Positions 17,209 through 27,911 of a stretch of DNA of 38,832 nucleotides are shown here, piece by piece. The DNA is taken from positions 1 to 38,832 of the forward strand of contig UQJW01000012.1 of assembly GCA_900541485.1 (NCBI GenBank), given 5' to 3'. Under the pieces are notes generated by a model. That model saw only the letters and a list, made by a program, of their open reading frames with translations, searched no databases and had not been told where the DNA came from. How positions within the stretch are numbered: the stretch's first letter is position 1; every line of letters begins with the position of its first letter. The translations under genes were made by a program, and so were the position numbers. The stretch comes from an uncultured Dialister sp. (GTDB lineage Bacteria > Bacillota > Negativicutes > Veillonellales > Dialisteraceae).

Positions 17209-17781
17209 ATGAACGAAGAAAAAATTCAGGAAGAAATGAAAAAATTAGCAGGCACGGAAACAGAAAAAAATCTGCGCCATGCTTTTGCGGGAGAATCCAT
17301 GGCTCACATGAAATATACGCTTTTTGCCAAGGAAGCCCGGAAAGACCCGGAAATGTCCGAGCAGTTAGCTGATATTTTTGATGAAACCGCCGGAAATGAA
17401 CGGGCGCATGCGAAAATCTGGTTCTGGCTCGTTGGCGATTTGAAGAAAACCACAGCAGAACATTTAAAAATGGCTGCTGAAGGGGAAAATGAGGAATGGA
17501 CATCCATGTATCCCGAATTTGCCGAAACGGCAAAAAAAGAAGGTTTCCCGCAGATTGCCTTTCTCTTGAGCAAAGTCGGAGAAATTGAAAAGGAACATGA
17601 AACCAGATATAAAATGCTTCTGGCCAATGTGGAAAACGGTAAACTTTTCAAAAGAGGGGAAAAGAAATTATGGATTTGTGCCAATTGCGGCTTCACCTGC
17701 GAATCCGTAGAAGCCCCGGTGGAATGCCCCGTATGCGGTCATCCCCGTTCCTTCTTTGCTATCAAAGCCGATAATTATTAA
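17209..17781 (+). CDS. rbr: rubrerythrin
   Basis: A non-haem di-iron peroxidase that reduces H2O2 in anaerobes, using rubredoxin-type electron transfer. The 190 residues comprise an N-terminal ferritin-like four-helix domain (residues 20-140; [42 protein letters not shown] supply the metal ligands) and a C-terminal rubredoxin-like knuckle with C157, C160, C173 and C176 in two CxxC pairs. The ATG at 17209 follows AAGGAGG at a good distance; the open frame from 17125 has no such site and starts upstream of the -10 box. Monocistronic, with its own terminator. Confidence 0.96.
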   Translation: MNEEKIQEEMKKLAGTETEKNLRHAFAGESMAHMKYTLFAKEARKDPEMSEQLADIFDETAGNERAHAKIWFWLVGDLKKTTAEHLKMAAEGENEEWTSMYPEFAETAKKEGFPQIAFLLSKVGEIEKEHETRYKMLLANVENGKLFKRGEKKLWICANCGFTCESVEAPVECPVCGHPRSFFAIKADNY

Positions 17782-17787
17782 TCAAGC

Positions 17788-17818
17788 GAAACTGCTCTTT
17801 TTACAAAGGGCAGTTTTT
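17788..17818 (+). terminator. terminator of rubrerythrin
   Basis: Stem ACTGCTCTTT / AAAGGGCAGT (one G-U pair) with loop TTAC, then TTTTT. Confidence 0.9.
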
Positions 17819-17836
17819 GATTGGAAAAAACGCACA

Positions 17837-17893
17837 CAAAAATCCGGATACCGAAACTTTCACAAATCGTGAAACCCGTGTATCCGGATTTTC
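17837..17893 (-). terminator. terminator after folC
   Basis: A perfect AAATCCGGATAC / GTATCCGGATTT stem encloses a second hairpin GTTTCAC / GTGAAA(C-type). On the minus strand it is followed by TTTTTGTG. It lies 75 nt past the folC stop codon and converges with the rubrerythrin terminator. Confidence 0.75.
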
Positions 17894-17968
17894 TGTTCTT
17901 ATATTTTATAAATTTATATCTTCCCGTTTTCTATACAGATCTGCAGTGCAGAGCGGATATATTTTTAT

Positions 17969-19291
17969 TTATGCATCCGCCTCTTGTCTGTTCAAAAGGG
18001 AAATCGCTTCTCCCAGGATATATAAAGAACCGCATACGAGAATGATATCATTTTCACCGGCCTCTTTTTCCGCTGCCTCTACAGCAGAAATAACATTTTC
18101 TACCTCAATATGATCCGCTTTTATTTTCTGGGCATCAATCATGTCGCAAATTTCTGCAGGGGTCCGCGTTCTTTCTGTCGGTGCAGGGCAGGCAAAAACC
18201 TTATCCCCTTTCCGCACAAGCATCTGAATAACCGTTTCCGTTTCTTTGTCCTTTAACGAGGAGAAAATAAAGATACGCCGTTTGTCGGGATATTGCTCTG
18301 CCAAAGACTCTTGCAACGCTTCCGCTCCCGCCGCATTATGCGCCCCGTCAAGGACAAAAGTTTTGCCGCGGACATTACGGATTTCAAAGCGGCCTGCCCA
18401 CTTTGCCCGTGCCAATCCTTCGCGTAAATCATTTTCATTGACCCGTTCGTCCTGTTTCATCACAAGACTGAGTGCCATTAATGCCACTGCCGCATTGACT
18501 GCCTGATGCGGTCCCACAAAAGGCACGAAAAGAAGACTTTTATCCTGATTTTTAGGCAAATCCTTTCTCTTGACTACGACAACCTGCCCCGTGCCATATC
18601 TGTTTCTTGTATCAATTTCAAAATCCCTGCCGTAGAAATAGAGGCGGGCTTTTTTATTATGTGCTTCTTTTTTTATTTCTTTAAGCGCCACATGCTGTGC
18701 AGCAGTAACCACGGGGATTCCTTTTTTTATGATGCCCGCTTTTTGTCTGGCAATTTCTGGGAGAGTGTCCCCGAGATACTGCATATGATCCAAAGCCACA
18801 TTGGTGATGACCGATACGACAGGCGTGACCACATTGGTTGAGTCATAGAGACCTCCCATACCGACTTCCACCACGGCATAGTCAATCTTTTCCTCCCGGA
18901 ACACCCAGAATGCCATGGCTGTAAGAATTTCAAATTCCGTCAGCGCTTCTCCGCCTTCCGCGGCAACTTTATCGGCTGCCTCTTTTACAACGGTAGCGGC
19001 TTTTGCAAAATCATCTTGAGAAATATCATGTCCGCAAAAATAAATGCGTTCCGTATAATCAATCAGGTGGGGAGAAATAAAGCGTCCCACCCGCAGTGTT
19101 GCATTTTCAAGAACACTGGTAATCATGGCAACGACACTGCCTTTTCCGTTTGTCCCCGCCACATGGATAACTTTATAGGCCGTTTCCGGATGATCCAGTT
19201 TTTCAAGAACGGCATTGATTCGTCCCAGCCCCGGTTTAATGCCGAAAGAAGAGGCGGATGCGAGCCAGGACAAAGTTTCTTGATAGTTCAT
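17969..19291 (-). CDS. folC: bifunctional folylpolyglutamate synthase / dihydrofolate synthase
   Basis: A Mur-ligase-family enzyme that adds glutamate to dihydropteroate or folates with ATP. 440 residues. The P-loop GTNGKGS is at residues 46-52; FISPHLIDYTERI, the VVEVGMGGLYDSTNVV segment and VLDGAHNAAGAEAL are FolC signatures. It follows valS by 36 nt and probably shares its T-box-controlled transcript, an arrangement (valS-folC) conserved in Firmicutes. Confidence 0.96.
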   Translation of the reverse strand: MNYQETLSWLASASSFGIKPGLGRINAVLEKLDHPETAYKVIHVAGTNGKGSVVAMITSVLENATLRVGRFISPHLIDYTERIYFCGHDISQDDFAKAATVVKEAADKVAAEGGEALTEFEILTAMAFWVFREEKIDYAVVEVGMGGLYDSTNVVTPVVSVITNVALDHMQYLGDTLPEIARQKAGIIKKGIPVVTAAQHVALKEIKKEAHNKKARLYFYGRDFEIDTRNRYGTGQVVVVKRKDLPKNQDKSLLFVPFVGPHQAVNAAVALMALSLVMKQDERVNENDLREGLARAKWAGRFEIRNVRGKTFVLDGAHNAAGAEALQESLAEQYPDKRRIFIFSSLKDKETETVIQMLVRKGDKVFACPAPTERTRTPAEICDMIDAQKIKADHIEVENVISAVEAAEKEAGENDIILVCGSLYILGEAISLLNRQEADA

Positions 19292-19327
19292 ACATTCTCC
19301 TTTTTAATTACCGATACAATCCGTTTT

Positions 19328-21979
19328 TTACAGATTTTTCAAAAATTCCAGGCGTTCATTGAAGGATTTCATTTTTTCTTCAAATTGTGCGAGCTTTTCC
19401 TTTTCCTTTTGCACCACTTCTTCCGGTGCTTTCGCCAGGAAGCCCTGGTTATTTAATTTACCCGAAGTGCGGGCAATATCTTTTTCAAGAGCGGCCTTTG
19501 CTTTTTCGATACGTCCTTTTTCCTTTTCCGTATCGATAAGACCTTTGAGTTCAAGATAAACTTCCATCCCCGTTACGACAGCGGTCATTGCATTTTCAGG
19601 CTTGTCTGCTCCCGGTGCAAGGAACGTGATTTGTTCTACATGACCGAGCTTTTCAAAATATTCCCTATGATCTTCAATGCATTTTTTCAAATCTTCACGG
19701 GTTACGGAAATCCGGATGTGGCACATTTTACTTGGGACGACATCTGCTTCCGCCCGCATATTCCGCACTGCCTTTATGGCATCCATCAGCCGTTCCATTT
19801 GTTCCTGCTCTGCCGGGAAACGAAGCTGTGCTTCCGCTTTCGGCCATTCTGCTCTCGCCAGTGTCTTCCCTTCATGAGGCAGGTGCTGCCAGAGATGCTC
19901 GGTAATAAAAGGCATAAAGGGGTGGAGAAGTGCCAGCATTCTTGTCAATGTGTAAACGAGGACATACTGGGTAACCTTGCGGTCATCATTGTGCGGTCCG
20001 TAAAGACGGGCTTTTGCGGTTTCGATATACCAATCGCAGAAGGAATTCCATGCAAAATTATAAATCGTATCTGCCGCTGCACCGAGTTCATATTTATCTA
20101 AATTGGCACCGACACTGTCCTCTGTAGCCGCCAATCCCTCTAAAATCCAACGGTCGGCCAGTGTAAGCTGTTCTTTTGACGGAACAAATCCGGCATCATA
20201 ATCATCAAGATTCATCAGTGTGAATTTCGTGGCATTCCAGATTTTATTCGCAAAATTACGATTGCCTTCCACTTTTTCATAATAAAAACGCATGTCGTTC
20301 CCCGGTGTATTTCCCGTTACCAGCGTAAAGCGGAGTGCATCCGCTCCGTAAGTGTCAATCACTTCCAGCGGGTCAATACCGTTCCCTAAAGACTTCGACA
20401 TTTTCCGTCCCTGCGAATCTCTGACAAGGCCGTGGATAAATACATATTTAAAAGGTATTTCTTTCATGAATTCCAGGGACATAAACATCATACGGGCCAC
20501 CCAGAAGAAAATAATATCGTAGCCTGTAACCATGGTCGATGTGGGATACCACCGGCGAAGCACATCTGTCTTATCCGGCCAACCCATCGTAGAAAAAGGC
20601 CAGAGTGCTGAAGAAAACCATGTATCAAGTACATCGGGATCCTGATGTATATGAGCACTTTCGCAGTGCGGACAGGTTTCAAGATCACTTCTTGATGCAT
20701 TCACCGCTCCGCAGTCATCACAATACCAGACAGGAATTCTGTGACCCCACCAGAGCTGCCTGGAAATACACCAGTCATGGATATTTTCAAGCCATTGTAA
20801 ATACGTATTGGAAAACCGTTCGGGAACAAATTTCGTCTTCCCTGACTTCACGGCTTCCATGGCGGGACCTGCCAGCGGTTTCATTTTGACAAACCATTGC
20901 TTCGTTGTTAAAGGTTCGACAACGGTATGGCAACGGGAGCAATGACCTACCGCATGCTCCTTTTCTTCCGTTTTAACAAACAGTCCCTGCTCTTTCAGGT
21001 CCTCCAGAATCGCCTTCCTGCATTCATAACGATCCATGCCCTCATACTTGCCGGCCTTTTCATTCATCGTGCCGTCTTTATTCATGATAACGATTGTTTC
21101 CAGACCGTGGCGCTGTCCCATTTCAAAGTCGTTCGGATCGTGGGCAGGTGTGATTTTTACACAACCTGTACCATATTCCATATCGACATATTCATCGGCA
21201 ATAATAGGAATTTCCCTGCCGTTTCCGGGCAGTTTTACTTTTTTGCCGATAAATGCGGCATATCTTTCATCATTCGGATTGACTGCTACCGCCGTATCAC
21301 CGGGAATCGTCTCCGGTCTTGTTGTTGCAATCTGTATATAACTTTCTTCTCCCACTACAGGATAATTGATATACCAGAGATGTCCGTTTTCATCTTCATG
21401 CTCCACTTCAATATCAGAAAGTGCGGTCTGACAGCGGGGACACCAGTTCGTTATACGGAACCCCTGATAAATCAGACCTTTTTCATAAAGGGAAACAAAA
21501 ACCTCACGGACCGCTTTGGCACAAACATCGTCCATCGTAAACCGTTCACGGCTCCAATCACAGGAAGAACCGAGATGACGAATCTGGTTACCGATTGTAT
21601 TTCCGTATTTTTCTTTCCATTCCCAAACACGTTCCAGGAATTTTTCACGTCCTAAGTCATATTTGGTCAGACCCTCTTCGGCAATCTGCTTTTCCACCTT
21701 GACCTGGGTAGCAATTCCTGCATGATCTTTTCCCGGGAGCCAAAGAACATTATACCCCTGCATTCTTTTGTAACGGATAAGAATATCCTGGAGCGTATTA
21801 TCAAGAGCATGCCCCATATGAAGCTGTCCCGTAACGTTCGGCGGAGGCAGCACAATGCTGTATGGTTCTTTTTCCATATCCGGCTCATCATGAAATACGC
21901 CGTTCTCTTCCCAGAACTTATACCATTTCTGCTCAATTTCACGGGGATCATATTTTCCGAGACCTTTTTCATTTTCCAT
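19328..21979 (-). CDS. valS: valyl-tRNA synthetase
   Basis: A class I aminoacyl-tRNA synthetase (EC 6.1.1.9) of 883 residues. The HIGH-type motif is HMGH at residues 54-57 in [15 protein letters not shown]; the KMSKS motif is in [14 protein letters not shown]. The editing domain ([15 protein letters not shown]) lies between, and the C-terminal coiled-coil arm ([19 protein letters not shown]...[15 protein letters not shown]) is typical of ValRS. I place the start at the ATG at 21979, 8 nt after AAGGAG; the GTG at 21988 overlaps that site. Controlled by the upstream T-box leader. Confidence 0.98.
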   Translation of the reverse strand: MENEKGLGKYDPREIEQKWYKFWEENGVFHDEPDMEKEPYSIVLPPPNVTGQLHMGHALDNTLQDILIRYKRMQGYNVLWLPGKDHAGIATQVKVEKQIAEEGLTKYDLGREKFLERVWEWKEKYGNTIGNQIRHLGSSCDWSRERFTMDDVCAKAVREVFVSLYEKGLIYQGFRITNWCPRCQTALSDIEVEHEDENGHLWYINYPVVGEESYIQIATTRPETIPGDTAVAVNPNDERYAAFIGKKVKLPGNGREIPIIADEYVDMEYGTGCVKITPAHDPNDFEMGQRHGLETIVIMNKDGTMNEKAGKYEGMDRYECRKAILEDLKEQGLFVKTEEKEHAVGHCSRCHTVVEPLTTKQWFVKMKPLAGPAMEAVKSGKTKFVPERFSNTYLQWLENIHDWCISRQLWWGHRIPVWYCDDCGAVNASRSDLETCPHCESAHIHQDPDVLDTWFSSALWPFSTMGWPDKTDVLRRWYPTSTMVTGYDIIFFWVARMMFMSLEFMKEIPFKYVFIHGLVRDSQGRKMSKSLGNGIDPLEVIDTYGADALRFTLVTGNTPGNDMRFYYEKVEGNRNFANKIWNATKFTLMNLDDYDAGFVPSKEQLTLADRWILEGLAATEDSVGANLDKYELGAAADTIYNFAWNSFCDWYIETAKARLYGPHNDDRKVTQYVLVYTLTRMLALLHPFMPFITEHLWQHLPHEGKTLARAEWPKAEAQLRFPAEQEQMERLMDAIKAVRNMRAEADVVPSKMCHIRISVTREDLKKCIEDHREYFEKLGHVEQITFLAPGADKPENAMTAVVTGMEVYLELKGLIDTEKEKGRIEKAKAALEKDIARTSGKLNNQGFLAKAPEEVVQKEKEKLAQFEEKMKSFNERLEFLKNL

Positions 21980-21997
21980 AGCATTCACTCCTTAGAA

Positions 21998-22215
21998 ATA
22001 AAAAACTCTTTCATCCGTATAGGACGAAAGAGACTTCCGCGGTACCACCTACATAGTCCAAAGACCACTCATTCACGCGTAACGTGCGCAACGGACAGCT
22101 TTCACTGCCGGCTCGGGGGTGACTCACTGTATCCCGTCTGCCGCTCTTCCACCAATGGAGCGGCTCTCTTTGAGACCTTCCGCAGTTTCTTCCCGTCTGT
22201 GCCTTTAAGTATGCA
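21998..22215 (-). ncRNA. T-box riboswitch (valS leader)
   Basis: The minus-strand leader contains the conserved T-box GGTGGTACCGCG (22049-22038), whose TGGT pairs with an uncharged tRNA end having discriminator A, as in tRNA-Val. It is followed by a terminator stem CTCTTTCgTCC / GGAtGAAAGAG and a T-run (22032-22000). Stem I elements such as AGAGAG (about 22169-22164) are present. Valine codons GTG and GTC both occur in the expected specifier region (22121-22128), so I cannot fix the specifier by eye. Uncharged tRNA-Val would stabilise the antiterminator and allow valS-folC transcription. Confidence 0.93.
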
Positions 22216-22218
22216 CTC

Positions 22219-22247
22219 ATTATATATGCAGCCCCGCACTTTTGCAA
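22219..22247 (-). promoter_or_regulatory. promoter of the valS T-box transcript
   Basis: Minus strand TTGCAA (22247-22242), 17 nt, TATAAT (22224-22219). Transcription would begin near 22212, at the 5' side of T-box stem I. Confidence 0.75.
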
Positions 22248-22314
22248 GCGTTGTTTATGATTCTCTCCTTGATTTTCCCTTCACGCCACAAATATATGAA
22301 GGAAAAACATTTTA

Positions 22315-22353
22315 AAAGGCCTCCGTTTATCAGCCCGGACTGATGAAGGAGGC
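22315..22353 (-). terminator. terminator after purD (end of purine operon)
   Basis: Minus-strand GCCTCC / GGAGGC stem enclosing a second ATCAG / CTGAT stem, followed by TTTTAAAA. It lies 32 nt past the purD stop codon. Confidence 0.8.
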
Positions 22354-22384
22354 ACTTTATTTAGTTCAATTTATATTTGATGTT

Positions 22385-23653
22385 CTATTTTAAATGTTTT
22401 AAGCCTTTGTCGGCAATATCACTGCGGTACTGGGCACCGCGCCAATGGATTTTGGAAACTCCTGCATAGGCTTTGTCCCGTGCTTCTTTTAAAGTCGGTG
22501 CTGTGGCTACTACATTCAGTACACGCCCGCCGTTTACATAGTACTTTCCTTTTTTAGAAACCGTACCTGCATGGAACAGGAGACAATCCTTGCCTACTTC
22601 TTCCAGTCCCGTGATTTCATCGCCTGACGAATGTGTTCTCGGATAGCCCTCAGATGCCATAACTACGTCGACAGCATATCCTTTTTTCCATGACACATCA
22701 CCGGCTTTGAGATTTCCTTTCACGCAGGAAAGCATAATCTTCCCCAAGTCGCCTTCTAACAGAGGTAATATCACTTCTGTTTCCGGATCTCCGAAACGGC
22801 AGTTAAATTCCACCACCTTCGGTCCTTCTTTGGTAATCATAAGTCCTGCATAGAGACAGCCTTTGAAAGGACGGCCTTCTTTTTTCATCGCCCGGATTGT
22901 CGGTACAAGAATCTTGTCATACACTTCTTTGTTCAATTTGTCCGTCATAACCGGAGCAGGTGCATAGGCTCCCATACCGCCTGTATTCAGGCCTGTATCA
23001 CCGTTACCGATACGTTTATGGTCCTGCGCGGAAATCAGAGGAACAATCGTCTCTCCGTCAGTAAAGCAGAGTACGCTCGCTTCTTCTCCCTCCATAAACT
23101 CTTCGATGACAAGAGATTTTCCGGCACCGCCGAAAGCTTTCCCGTCCATCATATCCCGGACAGCCGTCAAGGCTTCTTCCTCTGTTCCGGCAATAATCAC
23201 GCCTTTTCCCGATGCAAGTCCGTCCGCTTTAATGACCAGCGGATATTTCTTTTGTTTTTTTACGTAAGAAACTGCTTTTCCTTCATCATCAAAAACGGCA
23301 TAGTCTGCGGTAGGAATTTTATATTTTTTCATTAACTTCTTGGCAAAAATTTTTGAGCCTTCAATTTCTGCCGCCGCTTTGGACGGTCCGAAGAAAGGAA
23401 GTCCCCGCTCTTCGAAACGGTCTGCCAAGCCGTCTGTAAGAACCGTTTCGGGACCTGCTATAGTCAAATCCACTTTCATCAAACGGGCAAAATCAAGAAT
23501 ATCATCTGCCCCTTTCACGGGAATCAAATGGGATACATCTCTCATGCCGTCATTTCCGGGAATGACATACGTTTCTTTAACTGACGGACTCTGTGCGAGC
23601 CGCCACAAAAGTGCGTGTTCTCTTCCACCGCCGCCGATTACCAGTACTTTCAT
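22385..23653 (-). CDS. purD: phosphoribosylamine-glycine ligase (GARS)
   Basis: Joins phosphoribosylamine and glycine using ATP (EC 6.3.4.13). 422 residues, ATP-grasp family. Motifs: VLVIGGGGREHALLWRL at the N-terminus, GPSKAAAEIEGSKIFAKKLM, IKADGLASGKGVIIA and EFNCRFGDPETEVIL. It follows purH after a 113-nt gap, the largest in the operon, which holds a TATAAT box but no convincing -35, so a weak internal promoter is possible. Confidence 0.97.
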   Translation of the reverse strand: MKVLVIGGGGREHALLWRLAQSPSVKETYVIPGNDGMRDVSHLIPVKGADDILDFARLMKVDLTIAGPETVLTDGLADRFEERGLPFFGPSKAAAEIEGSKIFAKKLMKKYKIPTADYAVFDDEGKAVSYVKKQKKYPLVIKADGLASGKGVIIAGTEEEALTAVRDMMDGKAFGGAGKSLVIEEFMEGEEASVLCFTDGETIVPLISAQDHKRIGNGDTGLNTGGMGAYAPAPVMTDKLNKEVYDKILVPTIRAMKKEGRPFKGCLYAGLMITKEGPKVVEFNCRFGDPETEVILPLLEGDLGKIMLSCVKGNLKAGDVSWKKGYAVDVVMASEGYPRTHSSGDEITGLEEVGKDCLLFHAGTVSKKGKYYVNGGRVLNVVATAPTLKEARDKAYAGVSKIHWRGAQYRSDIADKGLKHLK

Positions 23654-23766
23654 ATTTCCCCCTTATATCCGGATATTCCTCAATTCATTTATCTCCGTCG
23701 TTTCGGCTTATTTAAAGCCGTCTGTACTTATTATACCCCAGCCTGTCCAATCTCAACGGATGCTTA

Positions 23767-25308
23767 TCAGCTGTGTCTGAAATGGCGGTGTCCTGTAAAT
23801 ACCATGGCAATCCCGTATTTGTCTGCCATTTCTATAGACTCCTCATCACGGATTGATCCGCCGGGCTGGATAACTGCCGTAATACCTGCTTTTCCTGCCG
23901 CTTCTATGGTATCTCCAAAGGGAAAGAACGCATCGGAACTCATAACCGCACCTTTGCATTTTTCTCCCGCTTCCGCTATGGCGATATCGGCTGCACCGAC
24001 ACGGTTCATCTGCCCCGCACCGACACCGTAAGTGACGTCCTTACCGGTGAGCACGATGGCATTGGATTTGACATGCTTAACGATTTTCCACGCAAACTCA
24101 AGGGCTTCCCATTCTTCTTCTGTCGGTGCTCTCTTTGTCACGCATTTGCAGTCTTTCCTTGTTTCCGAACTGTCATCGGCCGTCTGGATTAAAAGACCGC
24201 CGGACACTTTATGAAGTTGCAGCTCTTTTTCTTCCGTATTTTCAACTTCAATAAGGCGGATATTCTTTTTCTCCGATAATAATTCTACCGCCCCTTTAGA
24301 AAAACGGGGTGCCATAATGACTTCAAAGAAAATCGGTTTCATCGCTTCCGCCGTTTCCTTATCGCACTCGCGGTTCATCGCCACGATACCGCCAAAAGCA
24401 GATTTACTGTCCGCGTCAAAGGCTTTACGGAATGCATCGAGCGGTGTATCTCCGAGTGCCGTCCCGCAAGGATTCGTATGTTTCACAATGACGCAGGCCG
24501 GTCTGTCTTTCCATTCGTTGGCAAGATTCCAGGCCGCTTCCATATCTACAATATTATTGTAAGAAAGCTCTTTCCCGTGAAGTTGACGGGCTTCCGCAAT
24601 TCCCCCGCGGCATTCCGGATCTTTGTAAAAAGCTGCTTTCTGGTGAGGATTTTCACCGTACCGGAGATCCTGGATTTTGGTATAAGCCTTGGCAAATATG
24701 TCGGGCAGGCCATTTTTTTCTCCCGTAATTTCCTTTGTCATGTACCCGGCAATGGCACAGTCATATAAGCCGGTATGAAGAAAGGCTTTTCTCGATAATT
24801 CAAATTTAAAATCTTCTGTGAGAGAGTCTGTTTTTATTCTGTCCAGCACTTCTTGATATTGCCGCGGATCGACAACAATCGTCACATATTTATAATTTTT
24901 GGCTGCCGCTCTCACCATGGACGGACCGCCGATATCTATATTTTCAATAGCTTCTTCTCTTGTTACATCAGGCTTTGCCACCGTTTCACGGAACGGATAC
25001 AGATTGACCGCCACGAGATCGATACCGCCGATACCGTGCTCTTCCATCGCTTTTACGTGGGAAGGATTATCGCGGATTGCCAAAATCCCGCCATGTATTT
25101 TCGGATGCAGTGTTTTTACGCGGCCGTCCATCATTTCCGGAAATCCCGTGATTTCTGAAACCGATTTAACTGGAATCCCCGCTTCCGCAATGGTTTTCAT
25201 CGTCCCGCCGGTAGAAATAATTTCTACACCCAGCTCATGAAGGCCTCTGGCAAACTCTACAATTCCTGTTTTATCAGACACACTGATAAGTGCCCGTTTT
25301 ACTCCCAT
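23767..25308 (-). CDS. purH: bifunctional AICAR formyltransferase / IMP cyclohydrolase
   Basis: Catalyses the last two steps to IMP (EC 2.1.2.3 and 3.5.4.10). 513 residues. The N-terminal MGS-like cyclohydrolase domain has [24 protein letters not shown] and [15 protein letters not shown]. The C-terminal transformylase has [24 protein letters not shown], the catalytic lysine-histidine pair, and [14 protein letters not shown]. It overlaps the purN stop by 10 nt. Confidence 0.98.
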   Translation of the reverse strand: MGVKRALISVSDKTGIVEFARGLHELGVEIISTGGTMKTIAEAGIPVKSVSEITGFPEMMDGRVKTLHPKIHGGILAIRDNPSHVKAMEEHGIGGIDLVAVNLYPFRETVAKPDVTREEAIENIDIGGPSMVRAAAKNYKYVTIVVDPRQYQEVLDRIKTDSLTEDFKFELSRKAFLHTGLYDCAIAGYMTKEITGEKNGLPDIFAKAYTKIQDLRYGENPHQKAAFYKDPECRGGIAEARQLHGKELSYNNIVDMEAAWNLANEWKDRPACVIVKHTNPCGTALGDTPLDAFRKAFDADSKSAFGGIVAMNRECDKETAEAMKPIFFEVIMAPRFSKGAVELLSEKKNIRLIEVENTEEKELQLHKVSGGLLIQTADDSSETRKDCKCVTKRAPTEEEWEALEFAWKIVKHVKSNAIVLTGKDVTYGVGAGQMNRVGAADIAIAEAGEKCKGAVMSSDAFFPFGDTIEAAGKAGITAVIQPGGSIRDEESIEMADKYGIAMVFTGHRHFRHS

Positions 25309-25928
25309 TTTTTTGCCTCCTTATGCATACCTGAAACATGGTGTCCTTCTATAGTAAGAATATCCTCACAATAGGCTTTGACTGCCCGGACATAAGCGGG
25401 ATGCTCCTGTTCCAAAATACGGGCAGAAAGTGTTTCTTCCGTATCATCGTCAAGTACGGGAACTGCCACCTGCGTGATAATGGGACCGTCATCAAGACCG
25501 GTTCCCACAAAATGAACCGTACAGCCCGAAACCTTTACGCCTGCTGAAATCGCCTGTCTTTGGGCATGAAGTCCTCTGAAACTCGGCAACAGGGCCGGGT
25601 GTATATTCATAATGCGGTCAGGAAAGGCATGAATTAAATTTTCTCCGCAAATCCGCATATAGCCGGCCAGACAAATCAAATCAGGCCGATAGGAGCGGGC
25701 AGCTTCCAGAATTTTTTCATTGTATTCCGCCTTGTCACGGCATGATTTCATTTCTATCACCGTAGCAGGCACACCCCAACGTTTTGCCCTTTCAAGCACT
25801 GCCGCCTCTTTGTGGTCGCAAATAACGCCCACCACAGTGCCGCGAACCGTACCGTTCATTGTTGCCTGATAAATGGCTTCCGCATTGGAGCCGCGGCCGG
25901 ACGCAAAAATCAAAAGCCTTTTATTCAT
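25299..25928 (-). CDS. purN: phosphoribosylglycinamide formyltransferase
   Basis: Transfers a formyl group from 10-formyl-THF to GAR (EC 2.1.2.2). 209 residues. Motifs: [35 protein letters not shown] with the conserved catalytic N-H, and the downstream [15 protein letters not shown] loop with the catalytic D. It overlaps purM by 8 nt and purH by 10 nt. Confidence 0.97.
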   Translation of the reverse strand: MNKRLLIFASGRGSNAEAIYQATMNGTVRGTVVGVICDHKEAAVLERAKRWGVPATVIEMKSCRDKAEYNEKILEAARSYRPDLICLAGYMRICGENLIHAFPDRIMNIHPALLPSFRGLHAQRQAISAGVKVSGCTVHFVGTGLDDGPIITQVAVPVLDDDTEETLSARILEQEHPAYVRAVKAYCEDILTIEGHHVSGMHKEAKKWE

Positions 25929-26979
25929 GGAAAAGACCGCCTGTTACTGTTACGTCTCTGTTTCCTGTTGTAATTTTCCCGATTTCATACACCGCTTCTC
26001 CCATTTCCTGTAAAACAGCTTTGGCTTTTTCCTCCTCCCCGGGAGAAAGAATCAAAAGCATACCGATTCCGCAATTAAAAGTGCGGTACATTTCACGAGC
26101 TTCTACTCCCCCCTGTTTTTTCAAGAAAGGAAATACGGGAAGCATGGGCCATTGATCGGCATCTATAACAGCTCTTGTCCCTTCGGGCAACACACGGGGG
26201 ATATTGTCATAGAAACCGCCCCCTGTAATATGAACCAAGCCTTTCACATCCGCACTTTTCAGTACGGGAATCACAGCTTTCGGATACAGCCGTGTCGGTG
26301 TCAAAAGCACTTCTCCCAAAGGTTTGTCAAAGCCTTCATAGGTTGTTTTTAAATCCAGGTGGTTATCGGAAATAATACGCCGCACCAGGGAATATCCGTT
26401 AGAATGCACGCCGCTGGAAGGAAGTCCCAGAATCACATCTCCTGCAGAAATACGCTCGCCTGTAATCAAATTTTTTCTGTCTGCGATTCCTACCGCAAAA
26501 CCTGCGACATCATAATCACCGGCTGCGTAAAAGCCTGCCATCTCCGCCGTTTCACCGCCAAGCAAAGCACAACCCGATTCAATGCATGCATCGGCCACGC
26601 CCTTGACAATATCTGCCATTAATTCAGGTTTGAGTTTTCCTGTCGCAATGTAATCAAGGAAGAAAAGCGGCTTCGCTCCTTGGACAAGAACATCGTTAAC
26701 ACTCATTGCCACGCAGTCCTGTCCGATAGTATGGTGGATTCCCATTTCAATGGCAAGACGGAGCTTTGTCCCTACTCCATCAGTGCCCGATACAAGAACA
26801 GGGTCTTCCGTTAAATCATCCTTCAGACGGTAAAGACCGCCAAATCCGCCGAGATCGCCCAATACCCCCGGCGTGTATGTCGCTTGTACCGACTCCTTAA
26901 TCAATTCGACTTCCCGCTCACCGGCATCTATATCGACACCGGCCTCTGCGTAAGTCAATCCTTTTTTCTTTTCACTCAT
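25921..26979 (-). CDS. purM: phosphoribosylformylglycinamidine cyclo-ligase (AIRS)
   Basis: Closes the imidazole ring of AIR using ATP (EC 6.3.3.1). 352 residues from the ATG at 26979, which follows CAGGAG; the open frame from 27018 lacks a site and adds an atypical N-terminus. Motifs: LTYAEAGVDIDAGE at the N-terminus, VSGTDGVGTKLRLA, DCVAMSVNDVLVQGAKPLFF, and LVHITGGGFYDNIPRVLP. Confidence 0.97.
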   Translation of the reverse strand: MSEKKKGLTYAEAGVDIDAGEREVELIKESVQATYTPGVLGDLGGFGGLYRLKDDLTEDPVLVSGTDGVGTKLRLAIEMGIHHTIGQDCVAMSVNDVLVQGAKPLFFLDYIATGKLKPELMADIVKGVADACIESGCALLGGETAEMAGFYAAGDYDVAGFAVGIADRKNLITGERISAGDVILGLPSSGVHSNGYSLVRRIISDNHLDLKTTYEGFDKPLGEVLLTPTRLYPKAVIPVLKSADVKGLVHITGGGFYDNIPRVLPEGTRAVIDADQWPMLPVFPFLKKQGGVEAREMYRTFNCGIGMLLILSPGEEEKAKAVLQEMGEAVYEIGKITTGNRDVTVTGGLFHE

Positions 26980-27028
26980 GAGCAGCTCCTGTTTGAATAT
27001 TCTGAAACTCCTGCACAAAACCGGTCAA

Positions 27029-27892
27029 TCAGAATTTTTTCCCTGTAAGAAGTTCATAGGCTTCTACATATTTTGCCAATGTTTTATCGATAATTTCCTG
27101 AGGAAGAACATCACCGGGATGTTCTTTCAGATAATCGCGGACAAACTGCTTATCATAAGAAGGCTGTCCTTTCCCTGCTTCATAACCTTCCAGCGGCCAG
27201 AAACGGGAATTATCGGGAGTCAGCATTTCATCGCCAAGTACGATATTTCCCTTTTCATCAAGACCGAATTCAAATTTTGTATCGGCAATGATAATTCCTT
27301 TAGACAGTGCATAGTCCGCACACTTCTTATAAAGCGCCAGTGTCAGGTCACGAAGCTGTTCCATATATTCCCTGCCTTTGCCGGGGAATGTTTTTTCAAC
27401 CCACTCTACCCCTTCTTCCATGGAAATATTGAGGTCATGCTCTCCTACAGGTGCTTTCGTCGACGGCGTAAAAATCGGTTCCGGCAATTTTTCGCATTCT
27501 TTCAATCCCTTCGGGAGCTCTATGCCACAAACCTTGCCGTCTTTCTGATATCCTTCCCAGCCTGAACCGGTGATATATCCGCGAACAATACATTCTACAG
27601 GAATCATATCCAGTTTTTTTGTTTTCATGCTGTTTCCGTCAAATTCGGGTTTGCGGAAAAATTCTGGCATATCTTTCACGTCAATGGAAATCATATGGTT
27701 CGGCACAACATCTTTTGTGAAATCAAACCAAAATTCCGACATTTTATTTAATACTTCCCCTTTTTTAGGAATTGGATTTTCCAAAATTTTATCAAAAGCG
27801 GAAATACGGTCTGTGCAGACCATGACCAAACTGTCTCCTAAATCATACAATTCACGAACTTTTCCTGATTTGAACGGCTTATATTCTTTCAT
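27029..27892 (-). CDS. purC: SAICAR synthase
   Basis: Condenses CAIR with aspartate using ATP (EC 6.3.2.6). 287 residues. Motifs: GKVRELYDLGDSLVMVCTDR, PVECIVRGYITGSGWEGYQ, GIIIADTKFEFGLD and DEMLTPDNSRFWP. It lies 19 nt after purE and 49 nt before purM. Confidence 0.97.
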   Translation of the reverse strand: MKEYKPFKSGKVRELYDLGDSLVMVCTDRISAFDKILENPIPKKGEVLNKMSEFWFDFTKDVVPNHMISIDVKDMPEFFRKPEFDGNSMKTKKLDMIPVECIVRGYITGSGWEGYQKDGKVCGIELPKGLKECEKLPEPIFTPSTKAPVGEHDLNISMEEGVEWVEKTFPGKGREYMEQLRDLTLALYKKCADYALSKGIIIADTKFEFGLDEKGNIVLGDEMLTPDNSRFWPLEGYEAGKGQPSYDKQFVRDYLKEHPGDVLPQEIIDKTLAKYVEAYELLTGKKF

Positions 27893-27911
27893 GATATTCT
27901 CCCTTTCACTC

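Noticed and set aside
20927..21655. 242-codon plus-strand open frame opposite valS
   Set aside because: Entirely inside the conserved valS coding region on the other strand, with shadow-frame composition and no start signals.
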